From a virus, in IMG/VR virus record IMGVR_UViG_3300025727_000070, positions 1 through 20,405 of that record: a stretch of DNA of 20,405 nt, one strand, 5' to 3'. Under the pieces are notes generated by a model. It saw only the letters and a list, made by a program, of their open reading frames with translations. It had not been told where the DNA came from and did no database searches. Numbering within the stretch: position 1 is the first letter of the stretch; every line of letters starts with the position of its first letter. The position numbers and the translations under genes are program-made. Positions 1-7,498 of this stretch are shown piece after piece.

Positions 1-574
1 TGGCTTTAAACTTAAATCCTTGACCATATGTAAGAGAACCTTTTCTGAAATCATTAGTAAAATTAAAATTACCATCGTGTCTTTTTCTACCATCAAATGA
101 AGTTGCAGTATAAACACTATTGAAAGATGTTATCCACCTTTCATCACCTTGTGTAGAACGAATAGCATAATTAACCTGTTGTGGTGTAGATGAAATATCT
201 TCTCCACCACCTTCATCCTTACTAAATTGCTCACTAACATTTTCTGCAAGTACTGAAGATAATAACTCTTCTGCTACTTTAACTGCACATGGAAATAAAT
301 CTTCAAAATCATTAAAGACATTTTGTGCCCAATCTTCTATGGCATATATTGGTACACCAGTTATTGGATCACGTCTTACTATTTCTAATGCCTCTTCTAA
401 GGTAAAAAACTTAGTACGGTTATAATAAGTTACTTGAAATCCTTTTTGATCTCCTGTAATTGTATAATTACTACGAACTACAGTTTGTTGACAAGGGTCT
501 ACGTATGAATAGAAAAAGGATTGGGCAGAAACACTACTCCACAATAAAAAAATTAATATTAGTTTCTGCCACAT
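1..574 (-). CDS. Exported protein of unknown function, 3' part cut by the window edge
   Basis: An open frame of 191 codons runs from an ATG at 574 off the left edge with no stop. The protein begins with a typical Sec signal peptide: MWQK, a hydrophobic run, then a small-residue site near SVSA-QS (residues 13-19). The mature part has cysteines at about residues 28 and 96 that could form a disulfide. A mixed segment follows (about 55-110, with LEEALEIVRRDP and IEDWAQNVFNDFEDL), then a polar, glycine-rich stretch and a possibly beta-rich end. I do not recognise the family; CsgF, the usual partner of CsgG, does not match by eye. The gene starts 5 nt after the stop of the CsgG-like gene, with a GGGG-containing ribosome site inside that gene's end, so it is very likely in the same operon. 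Location should be periplasm, outer membrane or outside the cell. Confidence 0.75.
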   Translation of the reverse strand, partial: MWQKLILIFLLWSSVSAQSFFYSYVDPCQQTVVRSNYTITGDQKGFQVTYYNRTKFFTLEEALEIVRRDPITGVPIYAIEDWAQNVFNDFEDLFPCAVKVAEELLSSVLAENVSEQFSKDEGGGEDISSTPQQVNYAIRSTQGDERWITSFNSVYTATSFDGRKRHDGNFNFTNDFRKGSLTYGQGFKFKA

Positions 575-579
575 CCATT

Positions 580-1242
580 TTACCAACCCCTACGGTCAAT
601 TGCTTTTATAACATTGACTACGGCTGTCTCCATAGCTTTATTTGATGCGGAACTTAAAGAAGATTGATTCCAAGCCATATTAGGATTCATAAGAAATCCT
701 CTACCTACGGTTGAAGCTCTTCCTTGACCACTACCAACAACATACTGTGTATTCTCATTGTTAATCAACTTAACCTGAATACCAACTATTGTTTCATTGA
801 TAGTCTCCACCTTACCAGCTTTTATTTCTTCTTTTAGATTGACAGCAAAATCATAAATGGTTACATAACCAGAATACTTTGCCGTTGTGATTTTAGCCTT
901 ATTAGCTTTCAAATCATTTCTGATAGCTAACTGCATATCTCTGTCGGCTTCAATCATATTAAATCTACCGATATAAGATACAACGTTTTGAAGTTCTTGT
1001 GTTAGACCGAAAGCAACTCTCTTCTCTGCTAGTTCAGGATATCGTTCTTCCATATCTTTATTAGCTCTTACTTCAAGTATTTTTAATCCATCTACTTTAG
1101 TTACGACAACTTCATCCATTGATTTTTCTTTTTCATACTCACCTACATATTGTTCTGTTTGAACGGAAGCCGCACACCCAATTATTTGGGACATTACGAA
1201 TCCTAAAACAACAAACAATACAAAACGATAATTGTTTTTCAT
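580..1242 (-). CDS. CsgG-family outer-membrane lipoprotein (curli-type secretion pore homolog)
   Basis: The 220-aa protein has a lipoprotein signal peptide ending in the lipobox IIG-C, with the lipidated Cys at residue 23. The body fits the CsgG family: a GLTQELQNVVSYIGRFNMIEA segment, in which a helix leads into a 'GRF..IE' strand, a central strand pair, then VGIQVKLIN and a Ser/Ala-rich final helix (SNKAMETAVVNVIKAI). E. coli CsgG is about 277 aa and forms a nonameric outer-membrane channel for curli subunits. This copy is shorter, so whether it still forms a full barrel is unclear. No curlin-like (CsgA/B) repeat protein is visible nearby. A good ribosome site (AGGAGA) precedes the ATG. From memory, CsgG-like genes have been reported in some marine phages. 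Family assignment is fairly sure; the transported substrate is unknown. Confidence 0.78.
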   Translation of the reverse strand: MKNNYRFVLFVVLGFVMSQIIGCAASVQTEQYVGEYEKEKSMDEVVVTKVDGLKILEVRANKDMEERYPELAEKRVAFGLTQELQNVVSYIGRFNMIEADRDMQLAIRNDLKANKAKITTAKYSGYVTIYDFAVNLKEEIKAGKVETINETIVGIQVKLINNENTQYVVGSGQGRASTVGRGFLMNPNMAWNQSSLSSASNKAMETAVVNVIKAIDRRGW

Positions 1243-1251
1243 TGTTATCTC

Positions 1252-1644
1252 CTATTTAAAATCTGCTAAAGGGTCTTTAAGTAGTTCTTCTAACTTCTTA
1301 ATTTCTCTTTTCAAACCTTTGATTTCATTGGTTAAGTTAGCTACATCTTTATCATAAGATTTAACTTTAGGTGTTTTTAAGTTATCAAGTTTATCACGAA
1401 GATACTTGATGTCTTCATCATATGAATCAAGTTTAGAAGTTACCAATTCTATATCACTTGCATCTGCAAATCCTGTTACTATTTCTTCTAATCCATCAAT
1501 ACGACCAGTAAACGAATACCAACCTGCTATTCCTGTGGATAGAACCGTTACAAGAGCTATGATATTTTGGATTGATAATCCAAACTTTTTATTCTTCATC
1601 TCTTCTACAGCGGATTCTGCATCCACTACTTTATTTTTCGCCAT
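1252..1644 (-). CDS. Small membrane-anchored coiled-coil protein
   Basis: The 130-aa protein has a charged N-terminus, one hydrophobic helix (about residues 25-45, IQNIIALVTVLSTGIAGW) and a long charged helical tail (about 50-125) rich in Lys, Glu, Asp and Leu with heptad-like spacing (LTNEIKGLKREIKKLEELL). The short positively charged segment before the helix (KNKK) predicts N-in topology, so the coiled coil would lie in the periplasm. I recognise no family. It sits 1 nt after the stop-side end of the PorV/Q-like gene and 9 nt before the CsgG-like lipoprotein gene. An inner-membrane helix with a periplasmic coiled coil next to an outer-membrane lipoprotein is an arrangement also seen in phage spanin pairs, but it could equally be a scaffold for the secretion proteins. 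Confidence 0.72.
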   Translation of the reverse strand: MAKNKVVDAESAVEEMKNKKFGLSIQNIIALVTVLSTGIAGWYSFTGRIDGLEEIVTGFADASDIELVTSKLDSYDEDIKYLRDKLDNLKTPKVKSYDKDVANLTNEIKGLKREIKKLEELLKDPLADFK

Positions 1645-1645
1645 T

Positions 1646-2482
1646 TTACAACTCCAGGTTTATTGTTAATCTAATTGTGTTACTCAACGGTAACGTCTTG
1701 TCTCCATAAATATAACTCATACCAACAATATACTTGTCATATTTAAAATCTAATCCAAATGTGGGATAAGTTAATTCGTGCATATCATCCATATAATATC
1801 CAACTTTTCCCCACAACATATTTTTATAATTATAACTTGTTCCAACACCAAATGTTTGATGTTTTTCCATTTTATTAAATTGACCATAAAACATAAAATC
1901 TTTATATGGATATGTTCCAGCCACATTTACACTTGTGGGTAGTTCTGATTTATAACTACCGAACTTAGGTGCAAATCCAAAGTTACGAACCATAACATCT
2001 AAATCTAAATCTTTATACACTTTAGGAAAATAACCACCAACTCCAAATACTAAACCGTTTGCTTTTTGAGTATGTAAGTCGTGTGTTATTAGTTTTACAT
2101 CTAACCCTAAGTTATATTTACTAACCTTACGTGCATAACTAAAACCATATACTGCACTTAATGGTGTGAATTGTCCTTCTATAATTCCACTTTCATTTGT
2201 TTGATTTTGTTCTCCATAATTAAAGAACATAATATTAACTCCAAATGGGCCTCTGTCGACATTTATAAAATTATAACTCATATCATTAACGATATTAGTC
2301 ATCCAATTTACTCTACTAAAACTGAAATGGTCTTTATCAAAAAGATTACGGGCTGGGTTCATCATTGGTAACATTACATTACCAATAGAACTTACTTGAG
2401 CAGTTGGTGCTAAGGTTAATATTCTATTTGCTTGTGCGAATATACTACTAAAAAGTAGTAATGTCAATAGTATTTTTTTCAT
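1646..2482 (-). CDS. PorV/PorQ-family outer-membrane beta-barrel (type IX secretion accessory type)
   Basis: The 278-aa protein has a Sec signal peptide (residues 1-18, MKKILLTLLLFSSIFAQA). The rest is a series of amphipathic beta strands with aromatic residues, as in a porin-like barrel. Family hallmarks visible by eye are the N-terminal SSIGNVML...MNPARN (about 31-46), GPFGVNIMFFNYGE, then VYGFSYARKVSKYNLGLDVKL followed by GLVFGVGGYFP, and DLDVMVRNFGFAP. This order matches PorV/PorQ (UPF0164-like) proteins. In T9SS, PorV carries cargo from the translocon to the attachment complex and PorQ belongs to a related subfamily; which of the two applies cannot be decided. It is at the short end for the family (often 300-400 aa) and ends in NLEL rather than the usual aromatic residue. 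Its start overlaps the stop of the T9SS cargo gene as TAATG, implying translational coupling. A phage-borne member is unexpected. Confidence 0.8.
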   Translation of the reverse strand: MKKILLTLLLFSSIFAQANRILTLAPTAQVSSIGNVMLPMMNPARNLFDKDHFSFSRVNWMTNIVNDMSYNFINVDRGPFGVNIMFFNYGEQNQTNESGIIEGQFTPLSAVYGFSYARKVSKYNLGLDVKLITHDLHTQKANGLVFGVGGYFPKVYKDLDLDVMVRNFGFAPKFGSYKSELPTSVNVAGTYPYKDFMFYGQFNKMEKHQTFGVGTSYNYKNMLWGKVGYYMDDMHELTYPTFGLDFKYDKYIVGMSYIYGDKTLPLSNTIRLTINLEL

Positions 2483-5253
2483 TATTTCACCACCGTAAAT
2501 TTATTAGCTTTAATTCTATTATCTGTTTGCATTACAAAGATATAAACTCCTGGTTCTAATTTTTGATGATTTTCATACACACTCACATCAGGCAACCAAA
2601 CCGTTGGTTCATTTGTAAAATCAAATGTATGTAATCCAGTCAACACGTGTTCATTTAAAAGTGTTCCTATTCTTTGTCCAATAGAATTTAAAATATATAA
2701 TTGAACATCTTTTGGTTCATCTAAAAAGAATTGAAATTTAGTATTCTCTATAAATGGGTTTGGATAGTTATATGTTATTGCTTCTTCATCTGGTTTTCCA
2801 CCACCAAATGCCCAATACTTATTCCATACCCATACTTCACCATCACTCTTACTCATAGTTAAGTCTCTACCTGCAGGTGTTCCAGCTGCGTGCTTACCAA
2901 TAAAATTTATTGGAGCTTGTGTCCACTCAGTATCAGGAAACGCTGCTTCAAATACTAAATTTAATCCTACAATCTCTTTATCAATCCAATATCTTTCTGG
3001 TGCATTACTTGGTGAATAATCTACACCACCAAACGAAACCCTTTGCCAATTATTTACGGGTTCGTGAACATTTACATATGTCATCCACGGGCCTGGTAAA
3101 ATATCTGTTTTCATATCTATAAAATGTAATACCGTTGTATCAAACTCAACTTCAAATTCAAAACCAGATATAAGAACTCCCGCTCTCGGTGTAATAGTTA
3201 ACGGAACTTCTATCTGATTACCTGATTGAACTCTAACTGTAGAATCAGCGGGTAAAGAAAGAATAACGTCAACATTCTTAGATTTACTTAATATTCCTGG
3301 TGTATTATCTCCTATATTAATTTTTTGATTCCAGTTAGCTGGTGCATTACCTACCGCCCCCCACCGATAATATGTTGTGGTATTAGTTTGTGTCTGATAT
3401 GCATCACTACCAACTTTTGTACCTGTAGTGTTTATATCACCTGTAAAGAAATATGATAAACTATCAATCGTGTAATCTGGATTTACATCATTTGTTACTT
3501 TATCTGCGTGCCACGTAGAAGTTCCAGCTCCAACATTATAATGTATCGTGTCTAATCCAGTTATAACATCATCCATCAATGGATTTAAAGTTTCTATAGG
3601 GTTATATGTTAAAGCTTGAGCTTGATTAAAATCTCCATCTTCAAATACTGTAAACTCATATTTTTGTAGTCTTGATTGTCCATTTAAAGTTTGATAATAT
3701 CCACGAGCTGTTGGTGTTCCAGCTACGTGAAACGTATCTATTGTAGACCAATCCTCATAAGAGTTTCCATTATGGTGTGTATAGTTATTCATTATTCCTG
3801 ATACATAACTCCATAATATATAAGTGTCGTTTAACTGAAATAAATCATCTCCGTCAACATCACCAATAAAGTATTCAATAGAATTTAATGTGTCTATTCT
3901 ACCACCACCACTATTATAATTGTGATGTTTACCTGATTGGAAGTTAAATGACATTATAGCATCGGTTACATTTGTAATTTGATTTCTATCTAATTCAAGT
4001 TGAACGTGGTTTTCAATATCATCACTTGCATCAGGAGGCCAAAATGACATTCGGTATCCATTGTTTCTTGGTAACTGTATATTATAATATCCATTAGAAT
4101 CTGTATAAGTTGAATCATAATAAGATATACCAAGAAATCCCTCTGCGGGCACTACTTGGTCTGCTATTGTTGTTTTTTTAAGATAAAAATATCCTGGAGC
4201 TCCTGATTGATAATTACCAATAACGTCATCGGTAGTATTAGTTTCTGTTGTTGTAGTAGCATCTGTAATTGATTCTATGTTATACCAATTAGAATAAGAA
4301 TGTGGATTACTTTGGTCTAATTCAAATTTTATTTTCCAATATGGATATGTGTTGTCTGTTGCTGTAGTGAATGCTGCTGCAACGGCTCTACCTTTACCTT
4401 GAACATATCTTAAATAACCCTCTACATCTACTAACTTTGGATGTAATGTAATATCACCACGTGCACCACCTATACCAACTCCATCTTGTCCTGTGTTACC
4501 ATCTATATAAATTTGATATGTAGTTAGATAATTTCCATTTGTTACATAAGTATAATATCCAGTTCCAGCTAAATATTTAGTTGCTACTCTAAATGATTTA
4601 GCAGAAAAATTATCTACAACATCTTTTATTCTAAAATGTAATTTTAATAATTCTGTTTGAGTAGAATCTCCATTACCAAATGTGTGCGTATTTCCATTAT
4701 GAGAAACCATTGTGATTCTTAACCAATCATATCGAGCATCTGTAATAGATTTTGAAGTATCTTGTGTTCCACCTGCGGCTAATGAATCAGCATATCCTAC
4801 ATCAGCATACCTAACAACTTCGTAAGAGTAATGTGCAACTGCTGCACTATCTCCTTCAGTCCAACCATTTATATATGCACCTTTCTCTACGTGGGTTGAA
4901 TCGTGAGTCCAATCTATTAAATCATTATCAAATACTAAATCTAAACGAAAAGCAGTTACATCGGCATCGTTGTCATCAAGTGTAACAGCAATTGTCATTA
5001 CTGAATCTCTCCAAGCATCAAAGTTATTATTCTTATACGCAACACCTCTAGTCTTACTTTTATAAGTACCGTTAGTTGGATTAGCTAAACCAGTAGTATC
5101 ATCTGCTAAAAATCCTCTTAGCTTAAAATTTTCTTGTGCTCCCCACCAATACTTTGGTGTGTTATACTCCCTTGATTGCATAAGTCTAATTATTGGTGTC
5201 TGAGTATATACGAAACTCATCACCATCAAGAGGCTTAATAAAAATTTACGCAA
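2482..5253 (-). CDS. Large secreted protein with T9SS C-terminal sorting domain and cohesin/dockerin-like modules
   Basis: The 923-aa protein starts at a TTG with a strong GAGGAG site 7 nt upstream. Segments in order: Sec signal peptide (about 1-18); a beta-rich cohesin-like module (about 83-272); a carboxypeptidase-regulatory-like segment (from about 275, VEGYLRY, with SNGYYNIQLP later); a dockerin-like half repeat (about 460-483, GDVDGDDLFQLNDTYILWSY); a weaker GDIN match near 604; a second cohesin-like module (about 660-815, VDVILSL then FEFEVEFDTTVLHFIDM); and a T9SS type A sorting domain (about 828-923). The last has the hallmarks YNYPNPF, VQLYILNSIGQRIGTLL, LEPGVYIFVMQT and final KFTVVK. 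T9SS moves such proteins across the outer membrane for release or anchoring, usually cleaving the tail. No catalytic domain is visible, so a binding or structural role seems likelier than an enzyme. It leads the envelope operon and its stop overlaps the PorV/Q-like start. Confidence 0.85.
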   Translation of the reverse strand: MRKFLLSLLMVMSFVYTQTPIIRLMQSREYNTPKYWWGAQENFKLRGFLADDTTGLANPTNGTYKSKTRGVAYKNNNFDAWRDSVMTIAVTLDDNDADVTAFRLDLVFDNDLIDWTHDSTHVEKGAYINGWTEGDSAAVAHYSYEVVRYADVGYADSLAAGGTQDTSKSITDARYDWLRITMVSHNGNTHTFGNGDSTQTELLKLHFRIKDVVDNFSAKSFRVATKYLAGTGYYTYVTNGNYLTTYQIYIDGNTGQDGVGIGGARGDITLHPKLVDVEGYLRYVQGKGRAVAAAFTTATDNTYPYWKIKFELDQSNPHSYSNWYNIESITDATTTTETNTTDDVIGNYQSGAPGYFYLKKTTIADQVVPAEGFLGISYYDSTYTDSNGYYNIQLPRNNGYRMSFWPPDASDDIENHVQLELDRNQITNVTDAIMSFNFQSGKHHNYNSGGGRIDTLNSIEYFIGDVDGDDLFQLNDTYILWSYVSGIMNNYTHHNGNSYEDWSTIDTFHVAGTPTARGYYQTLNGQSRLQKYEFTVFEDGDFNQAQALTYNPIETLNPLMDDVITGLDTIHYNVGAGTSTWHADKVTNDVNPDYTIDSLSYFFTGDINTTGTKVGSDAYQTQTNTTTYYRWGAVGNAPANWNQKINIGDNTPGILSKSKNVDVILSLPADSTVRVQSGNQIEVPLTITPRAGVLISGFEFEVEFDTTVLHFIDMKTDILPGPWMTYVNVHEPVNNWQRVSFGGVDYSPSNAPERYWIDKEIVGLNLVFEAAFPDTEWTQAPINFIGKHAAGTPAGRDLTMSKSDGEVWVWNKYWAFGGGKPDEEAITYNYPNPFIENTKFQFFLDEPKDVQLYILNSIGQRIGTLLNEHVLTGLHTFDFTNEPTVWLPDVSVYENHQKLEPGVYIFVMQTDNRIKANKFTVVK

Positions 5254-5356
5254 TGTAAATCTCCTCGTTATGTTTTAAGTTAAGTAACCTTTTAGAATAA
5301 AAAGGGTTTTGATTTATTCCTTATATATAAATATCATATATATAGAGAAAATTTTG
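5254..5356. promoter_or_regulatory. Intergenic gap before the envelope unit, with AT inverted repeat
   Basis: This 103-nt gap separates the structural genes from the T9SS/envelope genes. It contains an 8-bp all-AT inverted repeat (5322..5329 and 5337..5344, TATATATA, spacer AATATCA) and a plus-strand TATAAATA at 5326..5333, partly matching the element at 8207 and 19799. A GAGGAG ribosome site at 5261..5266 (minus strand) serves the TTG start at 5253. A promoter for the envelope genes probably lies here, but I cannot place its start site. Confidence 0.4.
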
Positions 5357-6448
5357 TTAGTTTGTATCGAATCTCACAACAAATGCTAATGCTAATTCTT
5401 TGTCATTTTTAATCGGTTTTGATACTTTTCCAACTGCGAGTAGCTCATTTTCATCATTATACAAACCTATATTTGTAACGTATGTTGCAAAATCTGAATG
5501 GGATGCTTCTCCTATTAATTGAGTACCAATTTCATAACCTGCTGTACTCCACGAACTCGTAGCATAACCAACAATTCCATAATCAAATGTATCATTAATA
5601 CTATGACCGTCTACTGAGTGTTCAAATCCAGAAATCGCTACACTACTACTATAACCTTGTTTAATACTATTATTTGTAGTATGTTGAAATTCACTTTCAT
5701 CTGCTCTACATACATATTCTCTTTCGTATATAGTTTGTGTAGAATCAAATTTTATTGCAAATCCATTTGAACCACTATTTGTTCCGACATCCTTATAAGA
5801 ACCAGTATCTGTTATTACTGCGAGACCGTCATCGTAAAAGAAATTTCCAACTACACTACCACTTCCCTGAGCTGTAACAGCGTGGTTAGCATAACTTGAT
5901 GAGAATGCTATATCATATAAATTTCCTCTACCGTCATCTTGTAAAATAATAGTTGAAGCTGAACTATCATCAGTTATTCTTACTGAATTAGGTCGTACGC
6001 GTTCACCATATAATTTTTGTGGAACTGAAATTGCTGTACCGGTATCGTGTAGTTGTCGTGTGTATGGTCTTCGTAACTTATAAGTTCTTCTTCGTGTAGA
6101 ATCATCTAATGTAGATAATGGTTCAGTATATATATAAGATAAAACCGCGGCAGATGCTGTAGGTACTCCTCGAATATAATCGATGTTACCTCTCATTTGT
6201 GTTATATCTCTATAATATAATTTAAATATAGTTTGATATGATGGAACACTATAAAATATACTTGACGATATTGTTTTAGTGGCCGCAGTATTGATATCAA
6301 AGTTATGAAGATTTGAATCAGTTGGTTTTTCTAAACCTACGGCGTAGATACCGACAATACTATCAGACTCATTCAGAGTGAATGTTTTATGTGTTTCAAA
6401 TGAGGATATTAAAACATCTTCTGGTTCAAGATTTTTCTTGAATGACAT
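5357..6448 (-). CDS. Virion appendage-type structural protein, paralog of the adjacent upstream gene
   Basis: The 363-aa protein has no export signal. Two features mark it as a phage structural protein of the type seen in marine T4-like phages: a middle segment with GERVRPNSVRITDD followed by LQDDGRG.LYD and GNFFYDDGLAVITD (about residues 150-215), and a C-terminal block with VTNIGLYNDENELLAVGKVSKP (about 325-346). Both blocks recur in the 339-aa protein encoded just upstream, so the two are paralogs with divergent ends. It is probably a tail fibre, baseplate-peripheral or other appendage component; the exact place in the virion cannot be read from the sequence. The gene starts at an ATG with an AGGGG site and lies 12 nt after the stop of its paralog. 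It is the last gene of unit 2. Confidence 0.72.
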   Translation of the reverse strand: MSFKKNLEPEDVLISSFETHKTFTLNESDSIVGIYAVGLEKPTDSNLHNFDINTAATKTISSSIFYSVPSYQTIFKLYYRDITQMRGNIDYIRGVPTASAAVLSYIYTEPLSTLDDSTRRRTYKLRRPYTRQLHDTGTAISVPQKLYGERVRPNSVRITDDSSASTIILQDDGRGNLYDIAFSSSYANHAVTAQGSGSVVGNFFYDDGLAVITDTGSYKDVGTNSGSNGFAIKFDSTQTIYEREYVCRADESEFQHTTNNSIKQGYSSSVAISGFEHSVDGHSINDTFDYGIVGYATSSWSTAGYEIGTQLIGEASHSDFATYVTNIGLYNDENELLAVGKVSKPIKNDKELALAFVVRFDTN

Positions 6449-6460
6449 TTTTTACCCCTT

Positions 6461-7480
6461 TTAGAAATCAAGTTTAACTTTGATAAGTGCTTCTCTTGAT
6501 TTAGATTTTATAATTGGTTTGCTTAATTTTGCTATAGCTAATAACTCGTTCTCACTATTGTACATACCAACAGTTGTTATAAAAGTCTTTGGGTCTTTTT
6601 GTAATCCAGGTACAACTCGTTTAACACCTGATACCGATTCGGTATAAAAAGTTTCGTTTGTTGTACTATTAAACTCTTTAGCTGTAGCTCTAACAAAGAA
6701 ATGACGTGATGTTATTTCTTCTTGTCTTTTCGCCGAGAAGTATGCTCCTTCTTTTACTGCGTTAGAAAACAATCTAGCATTTCTATCATCACTATTAGAA
6801 CCACTTTTTGTAATTAGATTTAACGGAGCGTTTTGTAATCTAATTGGGTTAAGTACTAAACTACCTAAGCTTGGATAAAATAATCCATATGAACCAATCG
6901 TTGTTCCTTCATCAATCGCAGTTGTATTAATTGTAGTTCCACCTACAAGTGTACCACTAACAATGTTGTATTCAGGTGAAAAATTTCTTTGGTCTGTATT
7001 ACCACCTTTATTTGTACTTGAATCATCAATTAACTTAACTGTATGAGCTCCGTCATTTATATGTATTTCCCAACCACCTGGTTCTAACGATTCTCTAATT
7101 CTAGCTCTGTTGAATGTTAATGAGTAAAATTGTTTTACATCATCTAAACCACTAAATTTAAATCTTTGTGTTTGTGGTGGGTTTATCATATTATTAAACT
7201 GACCGAACACAGCTGCCGTAGTTCTATCACCTGTTGCACCTAGTGTACCTAAAGAAGCACTACCTTCAGCATGACCATATGCAACACCAAATTGAACAGA
7301 TGCTGATGTGTTAGTTCCTGGGTCATATCGATATACATCAACATTATAGTCACCAGTATTTGTGTATTGTGTAGATGATGTATGGAACGTAGTTATACTT
7401 GATGCTCCGTCTTGAAACACACCAGAAGTAACAATCGCTACATCTGATATTTTATCATCTTCTGTTAAGGGTTTATACAT
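6461..7480 (-). CDS. Virion appendage-type structural protein, paralog of the adjacent downstream gene
   Basis: The 339-aa protein has no signal peptide. It shares with the following gene a middle region (RARIRESLEPGGWEIHIND, KLIDDSS, then GSYGLFYPSLGSLVLNP; about residues 125-215) and the C-terminal block VGMYNSENELLAIAKLSKP (about 302-320). The N-terminal 120 residues differ and are rich in Gly, Ser, Thr and Ala, so the paralogs probably share attachment and body parts while differing elsewhere. I infer a late-expressed tail appendage or baseplate-peripheral protein. An AAAGGAA ribosome site precedes the ATG, and the gene follows the 222-aa gene by 18 nt. Confidence 0.72.
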   Translation of the reverse strand: MYKPLTEDDKISDVAIVTSGVFQDGASSITTFHTSSTQYTNTGDYNVDVYRYDPGTNTSASVQFGVAYGHAEGSASLGTLGATGDRTTAAVFGQFNNMINPPQTQRFKFSGLDDVKQFYSLTFNRARIRESLEPGGWEIHINDGAHTVKLIDDSSTNKGGNTDQRNFSPEYNIVSGTLVGGTTINTTAIDEGTTIGSYGLFYPSLGSLVLNPIRLQNAPLNLITKSGSNSDDRNARLFSNAVKEGAYFSAKRQEEITSRHFFVRATAKEFNSTTNETFYTESVSGVKRVVPGLQKDPKTFITTVGMYNSENELLAIAKLSKPIIKSKSREALIKVKLDF

Positions 7481-7498
7481 ATCTTATTCCTTTAATAT

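Noticed and set aside
1-574. Left-edge exported protein as a CsgF homolog
   Set aside because: Its place after the csgG-like gene invited this, but the sequence, length and cysteines do not resemble CsgF by eye.
460-645. Plus-strand open frame of 61 codons
   Set aside because: It lies opposite the csgG-like stop and the signal peptide of the left-edge gene, has no clear ribosome site and no protein-like features.
2482-5253. The 923-aa protein as a tail fibre
   Set aside because: It has a Sec signal peptide and a T9SS sorting tail, which do not fit assembly into virions in the cytoplasm.
5286-5308. Hairpin AACCTTTT/AAAAGGGTT before the T9SS cargo gene as a terminator
   Set aside because: It pairs fully only on the plus strand, where no transcript is expected; on the minus strand it has a C-A mismatch and no following T tract.
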